Assembly: GCA_024305405.1 (NCBI GenBank)
Contig: JAKNDB010000087.1
Location: forward strand, 558,001 to 622,000
Direction of reading: 5' to 3'
DNA: 64,000 nucleotides
Source: Dirofilaria immitis
Taxonomy: Eukaryota > Nematoda > Chromadorea > Rhabditida > Onchocercidae
Part shown: positions 12,961 to 25,393 of the stretch, piece by piece
How positions within the stretch are numbered: position 1 is the stretch's first letter
How the letters are laid out: each line of letters starts with the position of its first letter
Position numbers and translations under genes: made by a program
Notes under the pieces: model-generated
Database searches by the model: none
What the model saw: only the letters and a program-made list of their open reading frames with translations
What the model was told of the DNA's origin: nothing

Positions 12961-15900
12961 ATGACTACCTATAATAACTATTGTTTACTTTTTTTCGTCC
13001 TTCAAACAATAATCACGTTGATAGTGGGTATTTCAATTAATGTTCAACCGCAAGAAATTACACTTACTGTTGGAGAAGATAAATTTGTACAGTTTTATAC
13101 CATGTAAGTTTTTTTTTTTTTTATCACAACATTGAATCATGAATGAGCGTAGCATCAACGTCCTATAACGTAACATTCAGTTACACGTAAAAGTCATTAA
13201 AAAATTAAGACCTATGATATTCGGCGTATAATCAGTCATTTACGTTTCAGTATAACGTCTGTCAAATGATCTAAGTTACGTGTTATATTTGTTCAGGTTT
13301 AATTTTTCTCCTACAAAGTTTGTATATTTTAAAATTTTTTTCTATTTGATATTCTTATCAGTTTCTAAGTTTACGATATTCTTATCATTTCAATAATCCT
13401 TAATTATCAATTATTATAATATGCTTAGGTTAGCATATAAGTATTATATTTGTATTTATTTCATATGTTTCAGCGATGATTTGCCGTCACCTGTTGATAT
13501 TACATTGAGGCAATCAGATTTATTTGATGGTACTCCACATATTTTTCGACTTGATAATCATACACGATTAGCAAATATCGTGATAACAGGTTTACAGATT
13601 ACAAGTCGTGCAATATTGAAATCGAAAATGCGATACTAAAAATGCATCTGGCAAATGTCCTTTTGAGTAAGCATTCTAATTTTTTCAAAGATTAGAATTT
13701 AAAATTTTGCATCTCATAAAAATTATTATATATGCGAAAATAATATATTTCAATTTGATAAGAAATTTCCTCTTTAAATGATAAACTTTATTGAAATATT
13801 GACAAACATTATTTTGAATATCTACAATACGAATTATAATAGTTTATAGAGATAATAAAAATTTATCAAATGTCTATTATTAATGATTAGATCATCTAGA
13901 TAAAAAGTTATGATTCGGAAAAAAAAAGGATGCAGGAAAAATTATGCAAAACATAAAAATAATCATTTACTAATAGTTAAATAATAATTAGTAAACAAGA
14001 ATGACGATAAATAAACAAATATAAATAAACAAAAAATTTCAAAATAAATTCCATTTATTAATTCATTAATTTTAACAATTTTTAATATGCAAAATTTCAA
14101 CATTTTTCCTTCAATGCAACAGATTTTCATGCAAAAAAAAAGAGACAAATATTTCCGAATGAAATGGATGAGAAGTTATGTATAAAATATATTAGAATAC
14201 ACATTAATTCTGTTTTTTTCAAAAAAATTTTTCTTTTTTTTGGAAAAAACCTAAGCCATTTTAAGTTTTCATCCGACATACATTAATTAGGTAATATGTC
14301 GATATGTCGAATACTTTTCAATTTTCTTCAAAAAAAAAAGAAAAAAAAAACGAAATTATTTTTTTGAATAGAATTTGAAATAGCAATTTAATAATTCATA
14401 TAGAATATATTATTGCAATGAAACAAATATTAATTTGATAATTTATCGTTGAATTTTTAGCAATTTGAAATTTGCATTTGTTACGGTAAAAGTGGTGCAT
14501 AGTAATTTGATAATTTATCGTTGAATTTTTAGCAATTTGAAATTTGCATTTGTTACGGTAAAAGTGGTGCATAGTAATTTGTTATCAATTGGTATTGTTA
14601 TTACTGGTTGGATATATTTCTTTGCTTGGAGTATATCATTTTATCCACAAATATTTCTTAATTTTACAAGAAAAAGGTAAATGAAGAAAAAGAAAAAAGA
14701 ATTTATTATCATACTATAATTTAGTGTTTAATCAAATTTTATCAAAAAAGAAAAAAATTTATTATCAAAATTAAAATTTTTCGAATTTAATTTCATTTCG
14801 TTTTTTTCTCTTTCAAATTATAATTTTGAATATTATTTTTTAAATTTTGCAACAAAAATTTTTCAGTGTTATTGGATTAAATTTTGATTTTTTGTTATTA
14901 AATATTATTGGTTTTGGATGCTATGCAATTTATAATGTTTTAATGTATTTTGATACAAATATTCAGGTATGCGAAAAAACATATTTAATTAAATTTTTTT
15001 CTTTCAAATAATTTAATTTCCAATTTGCGCAAATAATATTTTTTATTATTCAAATTTTTTTTCTTTTTTTTGAACTCTGATAAAATTATATAAAATAGGA
15101 GAAATTTTATTCAATAATTAATAAATATTTAATAGTTGAAATTACCAATTTTGATAAAATTTTCTCTTTTTTTTTCAGGTTTTAATTCCTAAATTTGAAT
15201 TGTAAATTTGCAGCAATGTGTAATTATTGATAAAACATTGCTAATTAAGACTAATGATTGATAATACTGTAGTTTTGTAAGTCTTGTAACAGGTGTAATC
15301 ATTGATATAATATTACTATGAACTAATTATTGATAATAATGTAGTTTTGTAAGTTTTGTAACAGGTGTAATCATTGATATAATATTACTATGAACTAATT
15401 AAGATTAATGACTGATAATATTACTATGAAATAATTAAGATTAATGATTGATAATATAAGTAGTTTTGTAAGTTTTGTAATAGGTGTAATAATAGGTGTA
15501 AATTATTGATATAATACTGCTATGATATGAATATTTGAAAAATAAAAATGAAATCTATTTGATATATGATTAAGTTAAGCAAAAGAATCAAAATAAATAA
15601 TTATCACATAAACATTAAATTGTATCTTTCTATATATTTTTATCAATTTATTTATTTATTTTTTTCTTCACGAACTATATTTTAGATAATTATTCGAAAT
15701 AGTTATTACATAAACATTAAATTATATCTTTCATTTATTTATTTATCATTTTTTCGTTCCAGGAATTATATCATCATAATCATCCACATCGTTTAATTCC
15801 GGTTTTATTAAATGATGTCGTATTTGCGACACATGCACTTTTCGCATGTATTATCACTGCCATACAATGCTTTCTTTATGAAGTTAGCTTTTAAAATTTT

Positions 15901-18298
15901 TATATAAATTTTAATTCAAAATTATTCATTAAATAATCGCTAAGATATTTGAATTAATTTTTATGCAAATTTTAATTAAAAATTATTCATTAAATAATCG
16001 CTAAGATATTTGAATTAATTTTTATGCAAATTTTAATTAAAAATTATTCATTAAATAATCGCTAAGATATTTGAATTAATTTTTATGCAAATTTTAATTA
16101 AAAATTATTCATTAAATAATCGCTAAGATATTTTAGAAAAAAAGAAAAATATAATTAATTATTAAAATTTTATTTTCTTTCTTTCGAACATTTACACAAA
16201 TAACAATTTTAGCATATGTTGAAATAGTTGTAAATTGTGACGAGATGAAAAGGATTTTAAATTTATTCAAAAAAAAATTAATTTAATTCTAATAAACTTA
16301 CTTTTCTTTTTATTTCTTTTCTTTCTAGCGTGGTAATCAACGTATTTCATATACATGCTATGGTCTTGCAACATTATTTGGTTCAATTGCTGGAATAATG
16401 TTTTTGTTAACCGCATTAAAAATGATAAATCCATTGCAATATATCACCGGTTTATCATATATTAAAATGGCTATTACTGTTTGTAAATATTTCCCACAGG
16501 TGAAAATAAAAAAAAAACTTTTTTATTTTATAAAGGGAAAATAATTGTAATATAAGAAAAGAAAAAAAGGAAAAAATATTTCTTCGAAAATAAATGATCA
16601 AAAAAAAATACTATCATTTATTTAGATTTAAATGTGAATACATTTATCAATCTGCAATAGGTTGCTGTATTGATAATATCATATCAATGGTTTAAATTTT
16701 ATATATCACAAAATAATAAATTATAAAAATTTTAAATTATAAACATTTTTTTTTTAACTAAATGCATCTATTATCATTGATAATCTTTTTCCCTGATATA
16801 ATAATTGATAGCTCTTTTCTTTTTTTTTAAAGATACTAAATTAACAGCAAAAGAATGTGACTATTTTGATAATAGCTACTTCTCTTTCAGCATTATCTTT
16901 ATATATCATTTTTAGTTAATGTTATTTTTTTTTCTGAAAAAATTTGAAATTTCTGAAATAAAAATATTTTTTTTTTTGAGGCATTTATGAATTTCCGAAG
17001 GAAAAGTACAAGTGGATGGTCAATAGGAAATGTTTTGCTTGATTTTCTAGGTGGATTAATGGATATTTTACAAATGATTTTACAAGGAGCAAATACAGGT
17101 TCTAAAGAAATTATTTTTATGTATGAAATATAAATATCGCAAATGAAAAGGATGAATTTTATACAAAAAAAAAAAAAAAAGAAAAAAAGTCTAAATGAAT
17201 GTTTATTGATGCAAACTTTTACGATCATTATTCCATTGATCAAATGAATCAAGAAAACATCAAATCAATCAAAATAGATAGTCCAAAAGATACATACATA
17301 TACGACATCCGTATAATAGAATCGTTGTATTATATCATAAAAACTGATTATGATGAAAAAGTGAAAGAAATGATAAAGTAATATATCTTAAATATGACAA
17401 TGCATAGAAACAAATATTTTGATAAAATAAAATAATTGAAATAATTTACTGATACTAAAAGTTTACTTCTTCCTTTTATTTTATATGAATTTTTCGCTTA
17501 TATTTTTTGATAGGATTTAATTCTTTAATTTATAAATTTGTTAAGTTTTATCAGAAGCTAAATAAATTCATAATGTATTTAGTCATGGATTGTTTAAGTT
17601 TATTTTTTTATAATTATAATTATACATTTTATTTTTATCAACGAAATTACATCTGCCTCATATTTGCAGAAAATTGCGCTTTGATATAAATTTTATTTTT
17701 ATCAAGATTTCCTGCCATATTTTAACAAAAATTTTTAATACTTTTAAAAATTTTGTTTTTTTATGAACTTGCAATTATATCGTAGCAAAATTAAAATTTG
17801 GTTATATCAATTAATATCAATGTATTTTTTGTAAATTTCGATATAACTATGCTTAATGATTGAATCTCGAGTATTGAGAATAATGGAGAAAACAGGTCTA
17901 TCATAATGTTAAAAATAGCGAGAAAAAAAAAAGAAGCAAAAACTTATCATAATTCATTTATAAACTTATATTATTTATTAGTAATATCAATCTTATAAAA
18001 ATAATTCTTTATAGATCAATCGATCTGTTTTCTGTTTTTTTTTTTTTTTTTTTAAAGGCTAATTTTTGATTTTTTTTTTTCAGATGATTGGTCAATATTT
18101 CTTGGAAATCCAGTGAAAGTTGGTCTTGGAATGGTATCAATGATATTTGATGTAATCTTTATGGCACAACATTATTGTCTCTACAGGAATGCTGCTGAAG
18201 GTGTGACTTTAAGTACCTCTGAAGAAAATATCACAAATGAATCGGATCGGTCTGACATAAATGTATTGCCAGAAATTGTTTGTATAAACAACGAATAA
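12961..18298 (+). CDS. ctns-1: cystinosin, lysosomal cystine/H+ exporter (8 exons, one frame break)
   Basis: Exons: 12961-13103, 13474-13666, 14533-14676, 14867-14966, 15763-15882, 16329-16499, 16981-17098, 18084-18298. Total is 1203 nt (400 residues) once one extra A in exon 2 is discounted; human cystinosin is a little shorter. I start at ATG 12961 because a hydrophobic signal peptide follows at once; an upstream in-frame ATG at 12883 is possible. Order: signal peptide, luminal domain with N-glycosylation sites, seven membrane segments, cytosolic tail. Both PQ-loop motifs are present: WSISFYPQIFLNF after the first membrane helix, and VCKYFPQ|AFMNFRRKS split over exons 6 and 7. GWSIGNVLLDFLGG and FDVIFMAQHYCLYR are also typical. 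The family exports cystine from lysosomes with a proton. Odd points: an A-run frameshift at 13625-13628 and a duplicated exon-3 acceptor. Confidence 0.93.
14431..14574 (+). repeat. 72-bp tandem duplication across the cystinosin exon 3 acceptor
   Basis: 14431-14502 and 14503-14574 are identical and each contains TTTTTAG followed by the first 42 bases of exon 3. Splicing at the first AG (14460) reads into a TGA inside the second copy's intron-derived part, so only the second AG (14532) gives a functional product. Confidence 0.95.
15205..15520. repeat. degenerate repeats in cystinosin intron 4
   Basis: Phrases such as GTAGTTTTGTAAGTTTTGTA and ATTGATATAATATTACTATG recur three or four times with variable spacing. 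Confidence 0.75.
15921..16132. repeat. 61-bp minisatellite in cystinosin intron 5
   Basis: ATTATTCATTAAATAATCGC recurs at 15921, 15982, 16043 and 16104, exactly 61 bases apart, with almost no divergence. A partial fifth unit lies upstream. Confidence 0.93.
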
Positions 18299-20336
18299 TA
18301 TATACATATATATATATATATATCGTTATCGGATATTTGTTCGTTATTTTTTTATGCTTCCATCTTTTTGTTTTTTTTTTTTTTTTTTTTTAATTGCAAA
18401 TGATTCTCAATTATTTTAATCCGGTATTTTCAAATTTTTAGTTTTTTTTTTTGTTTTTATTTATTCAGAAATTAGAAATAGAGAAGTCATTTTTTAATAA
18501 TATTTTAGAAGTTTAGAATTTGAATGAATGAATGTCTATATTCAAGGACATTTACCTATTGCTATGAGCAAAAAAAAAAAAAAATATATTTACAGCGGGT
18601 AGATGAAATGAGCGATAAGAAAATCTGTCGGAAAAGAACCGTGTAAATTATTTATTTTTAATATCATTAGAGAACGAATGATTGGATGAACTTTTTTTTT
18701 TTTTTTTTTGATTTCATAATTTCTTATATTTTTCAAATTAAACGTATCTACAACATTTTGTAGATTCAGAAGTTTCCTTCTTCTTTTTTTTCTTTCGGGA
18801 ATAAAAAAAGAAGCCGATGTAACTTCCGTTATTAGAAATTTCATCATACTTCGATGTTGCGATGTGTGATGATTATCATTATGATCAAATATTTCCGTTC
18901 CGGAACCGTTTTTTTTTCATGATACTGTAACAAACTAAGAAAAAAAAAGAATTGAATTTAAAAATCTTAAAGACATTTAATGCACAATGAATATTTGTAT
19001 CGAAAAAAAAAGACGACATTTCATCTTCCTTCAATGTTAGTTTTACAATTGCAATAATATTTGATGACAGTTTCAGATTATATTAAATTATCATTTCATC
19101 GGATGAATTCCATTTCCGGACAATATCATCTTTCATTCTAATTTTGCACTTTTTTTTTGTCGTATTTTTCCATCTCATACTTCAACTGTTCAGGAAATTC
19201 TTCTCAATTCTTGAATCCTCCATAATTTTTCGGAATTTTTACATACGATAATTCCGTTTATGAAAATCGATAATTCCGTTTATAAAAATCTCTGGAATTT
19301 TTCTTCTCATGCCCATATTTTCTGCTTTACTGAAGAGTCGTTAGTTTATAGCACTATGACAAAATCACGTGTTAATAATGCTGATATCATTATTATCATT
19401 ACTATCGATTCGAAAGCTTTATTGTACAGATTTTTATATCTTTTTGAATCTCCTAGTCATTCAATTTCGTTATTAACTAACTGGTTTCATTTGCGTCTTT
19501 GCATGATAGAATGAAAATACAGTAACCACATCAGCAGATAAATTGTCTACAGATGGCCCACGTGAGAAAAACCGGTCTCGAATTCTCAAAACATTGCTCC
19601 AGACTATTTTTTCGCATTTTCTATATGCAACACATCCGAAGAATAAGGGATGCTGCGGGAAAATTTTATGAATTCAACGAGAAAAAGCTGCAACATTATT
19701 CAAAAAAAAGTTTAAAAAACTTTTCAAAAAAAATGTACCAATTTCTTCTGAGCCATATGGACTATTTTCCGAATTTTAATGGAAATGCTACTAAAATTCG
19801 AGATTTTAGATGGTGCAAAGGAAAATGGTCCTAAATCAAATATCGAATCATCATTACAACTATCGCCAACAACGTTAACGATGGCGTGAAGAATTCCCGA
19901 GAGAAATTGTTTACACTGGAAAAGGATGCTGCAATAGCAAACGTCTTTTAGTGATAATAATAATGCAATTAAATTAGGGAAAAAGATTGCAGAATGATTT
20001 CTTTACTAAAAAAAAAACTGCGATTTGCTAAAGCAATAAATTTATCATAGTATAACAAACTTTACCAATGCTGTAATAATTTTGTTACGAAGAAATACTT
20101 GTTAAAACAATGAGTTAATTTCTTATAACAACAAATTTTGCAACAATAACAACAGCAAATTCTGCAATAACGTCAACGGCAATAAATTTTCGAAGACATG
20201 ACTGCAATTTTTATATTGCATATTTAATTTAGAAAACAAATATTACTTGAGGAAATGAATAACATATACAGATATACCAAATATGAAAAGTCAACGTCGA
20301 TAACGAAACATTAAAGAAGCGCAATTCTGTGGTTGC
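18299..20336. other. convergent intergenic stretch between cystinosin and pch-2
   Basis: Begins with a (TA)n run (18301-18323) and several T runs. From about 19100 the composition is less AT-rich. Two plus-strand open frames lie here, 19260-19514 (84 codons) and 19553-19834 (93 codons, many Lys/Arg/Phe). Other frames over 19513-19665 are also open, and I recognise no family, so I do not call a gene. Confidence 0.4.
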
Positions 20337-23300
20337 TTAACATGCAGTTGTAACCCTTATCTTTGCGTTTAAATCGGACGACAAACATCTCATATTTTCA
20401 GAAAGTTTCTCTTCCAAGGCTTTTTCTAGTACAATAAGACACTGATCAATAGATAACTGATCCTTAAAGAAAATCAATAAATTTCATTAATGAAAATTGA
20501 TAAGAAAAAAAAAGGAAACAAGAGCTTTATTTTTCCTATAGAACTATTTATTTATATGAAAACAAATTCGGACATACCATCGGCAATTTGGAATATCCTA
20601 TGACGAGTAATTGCCGAAGACAGCGTCCACTCAAACCAGAAGCTTTTCTGTAAAAGATTGTATTTATTCCGCTAAAGTTACTTTTATATTCGCAAATTTA
20701 TTACGTGACAATACGTTGCTTCAACTGCATAAATTTAGTAATAGTACAAATGCATTTTTATTGTAATAATTGCTTAAATGCGAAGCTAATAATAAGAGCA
20801 AAAACTCGTTTTACCGTGACAATTGCATAAGCTTCTCGCAATGTTGATCACTTGTATTGGAGAACCATGAACCTGGCTCTACAATTCCAATCTATAATTT
20901 ATCAAACCAAATTAATAATCTTAATGATTCTCTAGATATTATCAGTTTGGCTGTTACTTTTTCATCATTCTAATTTATTATATATCTTCATGGAAAGAAA
21001 AAATTTTCAATCAAAATCTTGTGAAACTTACTCTCTGCATTTCTTCGATGCATGAACGAAATATGGTGTAAACTGCATTTGTTGAAGGATAACCAACGAA
21101 ACGACTTAAATCTGTCCTATCTGTAAAAGCTTCATCCAAACTCTGAAAATTAAAATCTAAAAAACACAGCATAATGATGCTTTTTATTGGTATTGCTAAA
21201 TACAGAATATATATTTATCTTTTCAACATAATTCAATCTCGAAAATTCTGCAAAATTTCATTTTTGTCAACGTTTCTCGAAGGAAGTGGGAAAAGATGAT
21301 TGCCTGTGTTATATTAGAAGTAGTGAAAATGAATATGTTGTTATGCCGACGTATATAATCCACTTGGGTTAGAATAGCATTTACAGCACGAATTGCATCT
21401 GTCGGTTCATTTCGATTCAGCAAAGCTTTTCGAGCTATTGCTAAGCTTTCTACCTAAAAACGTTATGTTATAAAATAAAATTAAATAATAGGATTATTTA
21501 ACTATTAAGTCTAATGTGCTTTCGAAGGCAAAACGAATTTTAAGTTAAGTTTTTAAGTTTGTCAAAAAGTATAGATTAAAAAAATATTCTGCAGAATTTT
21601 CAGTTTTCTCAATATCAGCAGTATTGTTAAAATAAATTAAATTAATGAAGGAAAGAATGTAAAAATGTAAAGATAATGTAAAAATAAACTTACTTCATCA
21701 ATAAGTACAAAAACAAGAGCTTTCGAATCTTCAGCAAGTTCTTCAATTTGACTGAACATGCTTTGGATCAATTTTCCACTCTAAAAATTGATAGGTTTCA
21801 GAATTTTCTTAAATGATGTAATGCCAATGATAAAATTGATGAACAAATACAACCGCTGTTATATTTGTTCACCAATTTTCGGGAATTCGGGAATTTTTTG
21901 GGCATATTTATAACAGCAAGTCAACATTTGGAAGACATTTGAAAATGATTGTGATATCTCAAATAATTGAACGGAACATACTCCCTGGAAATATAGTATC
22001 AGAAAAGACGCTGAACTAGCAATCGAATCAGTAAAAAATATTTCGAATCCTAGTAGGTCAGTGATGTTTACCTCAGAAAAAAACTTTGAAAAAAGACCAT
22101 GACTGTTAATTTCCACAAAATATATTCTTTTGTATTTTTGACTAAATCGTATTGACAATTTCTGAGCTAATGCTTTGCAAAGCGATGTTTTGCCAGTTCC
22201 TGGTGGACCTAAAATGAGTTTTTTGGAATTTCCATATTTAAATCAATGTATCTGCAAATTAAGTTAAATACTAAACTAATGCAACATTATCTTCATGCGA
22301 AAGAATGTTTGACTTCAAACTAATTTTAGATTCATTATTGTTATCAAAATATTAATTTTAGCAAGAATTTTTTATTATAAAATTGAAATAACAAACCGTG
22401 CAATAAAATTAATCGGTTCACCCTTAATATCGCGGAATTTGCATTTTTCTCCGACAGCCTGACCAATGCATAAACGTAAGAAAGAAGCTACAAAAGGCAA
22501 AACTTCATAAATATGAATTTTATTTTTGATTGAATTCCATAAATATTTAAATGACCCATATTTTCTCCGATAATAAATTTCATCAAAAGAGTTAAAATAC
22601 ATTAAATGAGTATAAAATGAATGGAAAATAAGACAGTCAATACCATCAAATTAATCTCAACAGGAGATTGAAAGCGGTACTTAAAGGATATGGCAGAAAA
22701 TGAAACCGAAAAGTGGAGGAAAAAAATTAATACAAAACTGATAAAATAATACTAATTAATTTACAGATTTGATTTAAATTCATGAATTCAAATAAATCAG
22801 AGATTGAAATGAAATATACTGATTCTCTCATTTTTATGGATTAAAATTTATAACTTTAATTGCTGAATGATATATGGATTTAAACTATCGTCAACTTACA
22901 TCATCTTTAATAGAATCATCAAAAATCAAATTTTCCCAGATTCCATCAAATTCATAACATGGCAATTCCCATAGTAATGATCCAGCAGTATTAGATTCTG
23001 AATCATGCTCATTTGATTGAGCTTCTAATGTTTGCGCATTACGATTCAGCAATTTGTACAAATGTACATTTGCAAGTGTTAGCGAAGTATCGGATATTGT
23101 TAAATATTCGCCTGAAAATTTTCGAAAATAATTAAACAATATAATTTTGCTTTAAGATTGAGAAACGAAGATCTTAAAGCAAGCCATTTTCAAAATTCAG
23201 CATTAATTTAATAAATTATTGAAAAATTAAAAAAATAAAGCAAAAATTGAAAAAAAACCAAACCTTCGGGAATATCCGAGCAAAAAATACATACATTATC

Positions 23301-23469
23301 AATAATTTTACTGAATTCTTTATCAGACGGTAGTATTATCGAACGACCATTACGAACATTTTTAGTGGATAAAAGTGTTTCGTAAATATCAGATAATAGC
23401 TTTTCAGCGTCCTTTTTCGCACTAAAACCGCTAGTAATAAAGCATGAAATGAAAAGTGCAACTTTCGCT

Positions 23470-23536
<67 letters not shown>

Positions 23537-24225
23537 AGCACATGCTATTTGACAACAACTTTCTACACTGGAATGGTAAATTGGATATTTTATGTTCATA
23601 ACAATTATCTAAGTTTTACCGCATGATTTACGTACGTGTAGAAAACCAAATACGGTATGATTTACGTACGTGTAGAAAATGAAAAAATTTTTTCGAAATA
23701 TGCTATAAATGAATTAATTTGAATTAGTTTTGTTAGTCAAATTTTTACATTATTAAGTGCAATAAAATATCTGATAACAATGAATGCCTTTTGGTAATTG
23801 CTTTTTATTATATGAACAACAAGCAGATCAACTAATTTATTACAAATAATCAATCAGATATATTTTTCATAATGAATCTCTACCGATATAGGATTAAAAT
23901 CAAATTTCGGAAACAGAAGATGAATATACTATCATAAATATTCATCTATAATACCGAAAAAAATTAATGAAATCGATAAACAAAGTTCAATTATGCATTT
24001 ATTAGTCTCCAAGAAATAATCCTATGAAAATTATCTCTTCAGTGTAATAAAATAACAAAAAAAAAAAATTCACCAAACATACATTGTTGATTTTAGACGT
24101 ATCTCAGCGTGAAATGATAAATTTGTTGGTGCAATTATTTGTTGCTTTTCAGGAAAACCATTCGATATCATAGCTCTAATTGAAGAGTTAAATTTTCCAA
24201 TAAAATTTTTTCGAATACTTTCCAT
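20337..24225 (-). CDS. pch-2: PCH-2 / TRIP13 AAA+ ATPase, complete, 11 exons, 453 residues
   Basis: Exons on the minus strand: 24225-24083, 23421-23264, 23111-22900, 22487-22397, 22208-22072, 21780-21694, 21453-21304, 21142-21032, 20891-20815, 20647-20578, 20462-20337. They sum to 1362 nt, exactly 454 codons with stop, and every junction phase fits. The family remodels HORMA-domain proteins (Mad2, meiotic HORMADs) in checkpoint and synapsis control. Seen: N-terminal domain with [25 protein letters not shown] before the ATPase core, [20 protein letters not shown] (Walker A), [26 protein letters not shown] (Walker B), IFTTSNIT (sensor 1) and [13 protein letters not shown] (C-terminal sensor region). 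Intron 7 has an unusual GC donor. A tRNA-Asn sits in intron 1 on the same strand. No sign of decay. Confidence 0.97.
23467..23539 (-). tRNA. tRNA-Asn (anticodon GUU)
   Basis: The 73-nt minus-strand sequence folds as a cloverleaf. The acceptor stem is GCTTCCG with CGGGAGC (one G-U pair), D stem GCGC/GCGC, anticodon stem TTCGG/CCGAA around loop CTGTTAA (anticodon GTT), and T stem GGTGG/CCACC with loop TTCAAGC. No intron. A TTTT run 11 nt downstream (23455-23452) fits a Pol III terminator. It lies in pch-2 intron 1, same strand. The A box (TGGCGCAATCGG) and B box region (GGTTCAAGCCC) are intact, so it is likely functional. Confidence 0.97.
23623..23679. repeat. 23-bp direct repeat upstream of the tRNA
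   Basis: ATGATTTACGTACGTGTAG followed by AAAA occurs at 23623-23645 and 23657-23679, each with the near-palindrome TACGTACGTG. Confidence 0.9.
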
Positions 24226-25186
24226 TTTATATGAATTTTTCAACTGTTTATCTGAAAAATTTTTCCAAAATTTCTTTAATCAAATTTATCATATCAGCAG
24301 AATTATGTGGAATTTAATCATAATTCTAGAAACTGATAATGTGACTAAGTAGCAGTTGATTCATTGACCTTATAATCTGATTATTAATCCAGCTCGATCA
24401 CCACTTAATCTGATATACCCCATTCCACCCTACTATCATGCCCAATCTCTCTACCAAATTCTACCTGTAGGAAACCTTTTTTTTTCGCGCCATCATAGTC
24501 TCTTAAAAATGCTCAATATAGCAGCGCTCTAATAGCTGCGACAGATGCGCTTTAATCAAAAATATTTTGAATATAATTTGTCATTTAAATTATTGATTAA
24601 AATTAATTAAGCATAAATTGCTTAACTGAATATTTGATATATTGTATACTACTAAAATTAATCTTTAAATATACCATTTCTTGAAATAATATTATGAATA
24701 TTAATCATTTGATAAATTTTATATTGGAATTAATTTTATTTAATTTATATTAATTAAATTTTATTCGATGAATATTTAAGCAAGGAATGGCGGTATATTT
24801 GGCAAATTTTTTCTAAATAAATATTTTGGTATTGAAGAACTTATATTTGAAATGTTATGGAATTAATTTTATTTAATTTATATTAATTAAAATTTATTCG
24901 ATCAATATTTAAGCAAAGAATGGCAATTTTTTCTGAATAAATATTTTGATTATAAAGAATTAATATTTGAGATATTATAGATAAATTCATCGATATTATT
25001 TCTGATATAAAACTGATATTTATCGATATAATCTTTACATATAAAGCGTTATTGACGTGACAAAATATAATCGTCTTCTTTTGATAGAGTTGTCGCAAAT
25101 AAATTGCGAAAAGTTTCTGGAATAAAAGAAAATATGACCATCATTAAAATCGCGAAGAGAACACGAAAATCAGTGATCCCTTTGTG
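24226..25186. other. pch-2 upstream region with a 133-bp tandem duplication
   Basis: 24726-24858 is repeated at 24859-24978 with small differences (units start GGAATTAATTTTATTTAATT). Between 24400 and 24540 is a less AT-rich patch containing TTTTTTTTTCGCGCCATC, which could be the pch-2 promoter. No gene seen. Confidence 0.6.
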
Positions 25187-25393
25187 TTAGATCTCACATG
25201 AAAGGGTGTATGTTGTATGTGCGCATTTACTGTACAATGCAAGATGTAAGCTACAAATTGTTTCGCCTTTGTCCATGAGCTGTAATTCCCACTCTATAAC
25301 AAAGCCCTCTTTATTCTTATATTCACAACCAAACCAGGGTCCAACACCAAACCATTGTAAAGAATATACGTCATTAAGGCAATTGGGCTTTAT
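25187..25393 (-). CDS. unidentified open frame, 68 codons, 5' end unclear
   Basis: On the minus strand an open frame runs from just after a TAA at 25396-25394 to a TAA stop at 25189-25187. It shows typical codon choice and an unusual composition: four Trp and six Cys in about 60 residues, including SLQWFGVGPWFGCEYKN, EGFVIEWELQLMDKGET and YSKCAHTTYTLSC. No ATG lies near its start, so it is either a 3' exon entered at a weak acceptor (AAATAAAG at about 25388) or a 5'-truncated relic. No signal peptide or membrane segment is visible. The surrounding kilobase is also less AT-rich than average but I could not place another exon. I do not recognise the family. Confidence 0.5.
   Translation of the reverse strand: MKPNCLNDVYSLQWFGVGPWFGCEYKNKEGFVIEWELQLMDKGETICSLHLALYSKCAHTTYTLSCEI

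Noticed and set aside
17199..17381. 60-codon plus-strand open frame in a cystinosin intron
   Set aside because: Between exons 7 and 8, composition of translated A/T repeats, no homology.
19553..19834. 93-codon plus-strand open frame rich in Lys/Arg/Phe
   Set aside because: More than one frame is open here, no known domain, and the residues look like translated A/T runs. Kept only as a note in the intergenic entry.
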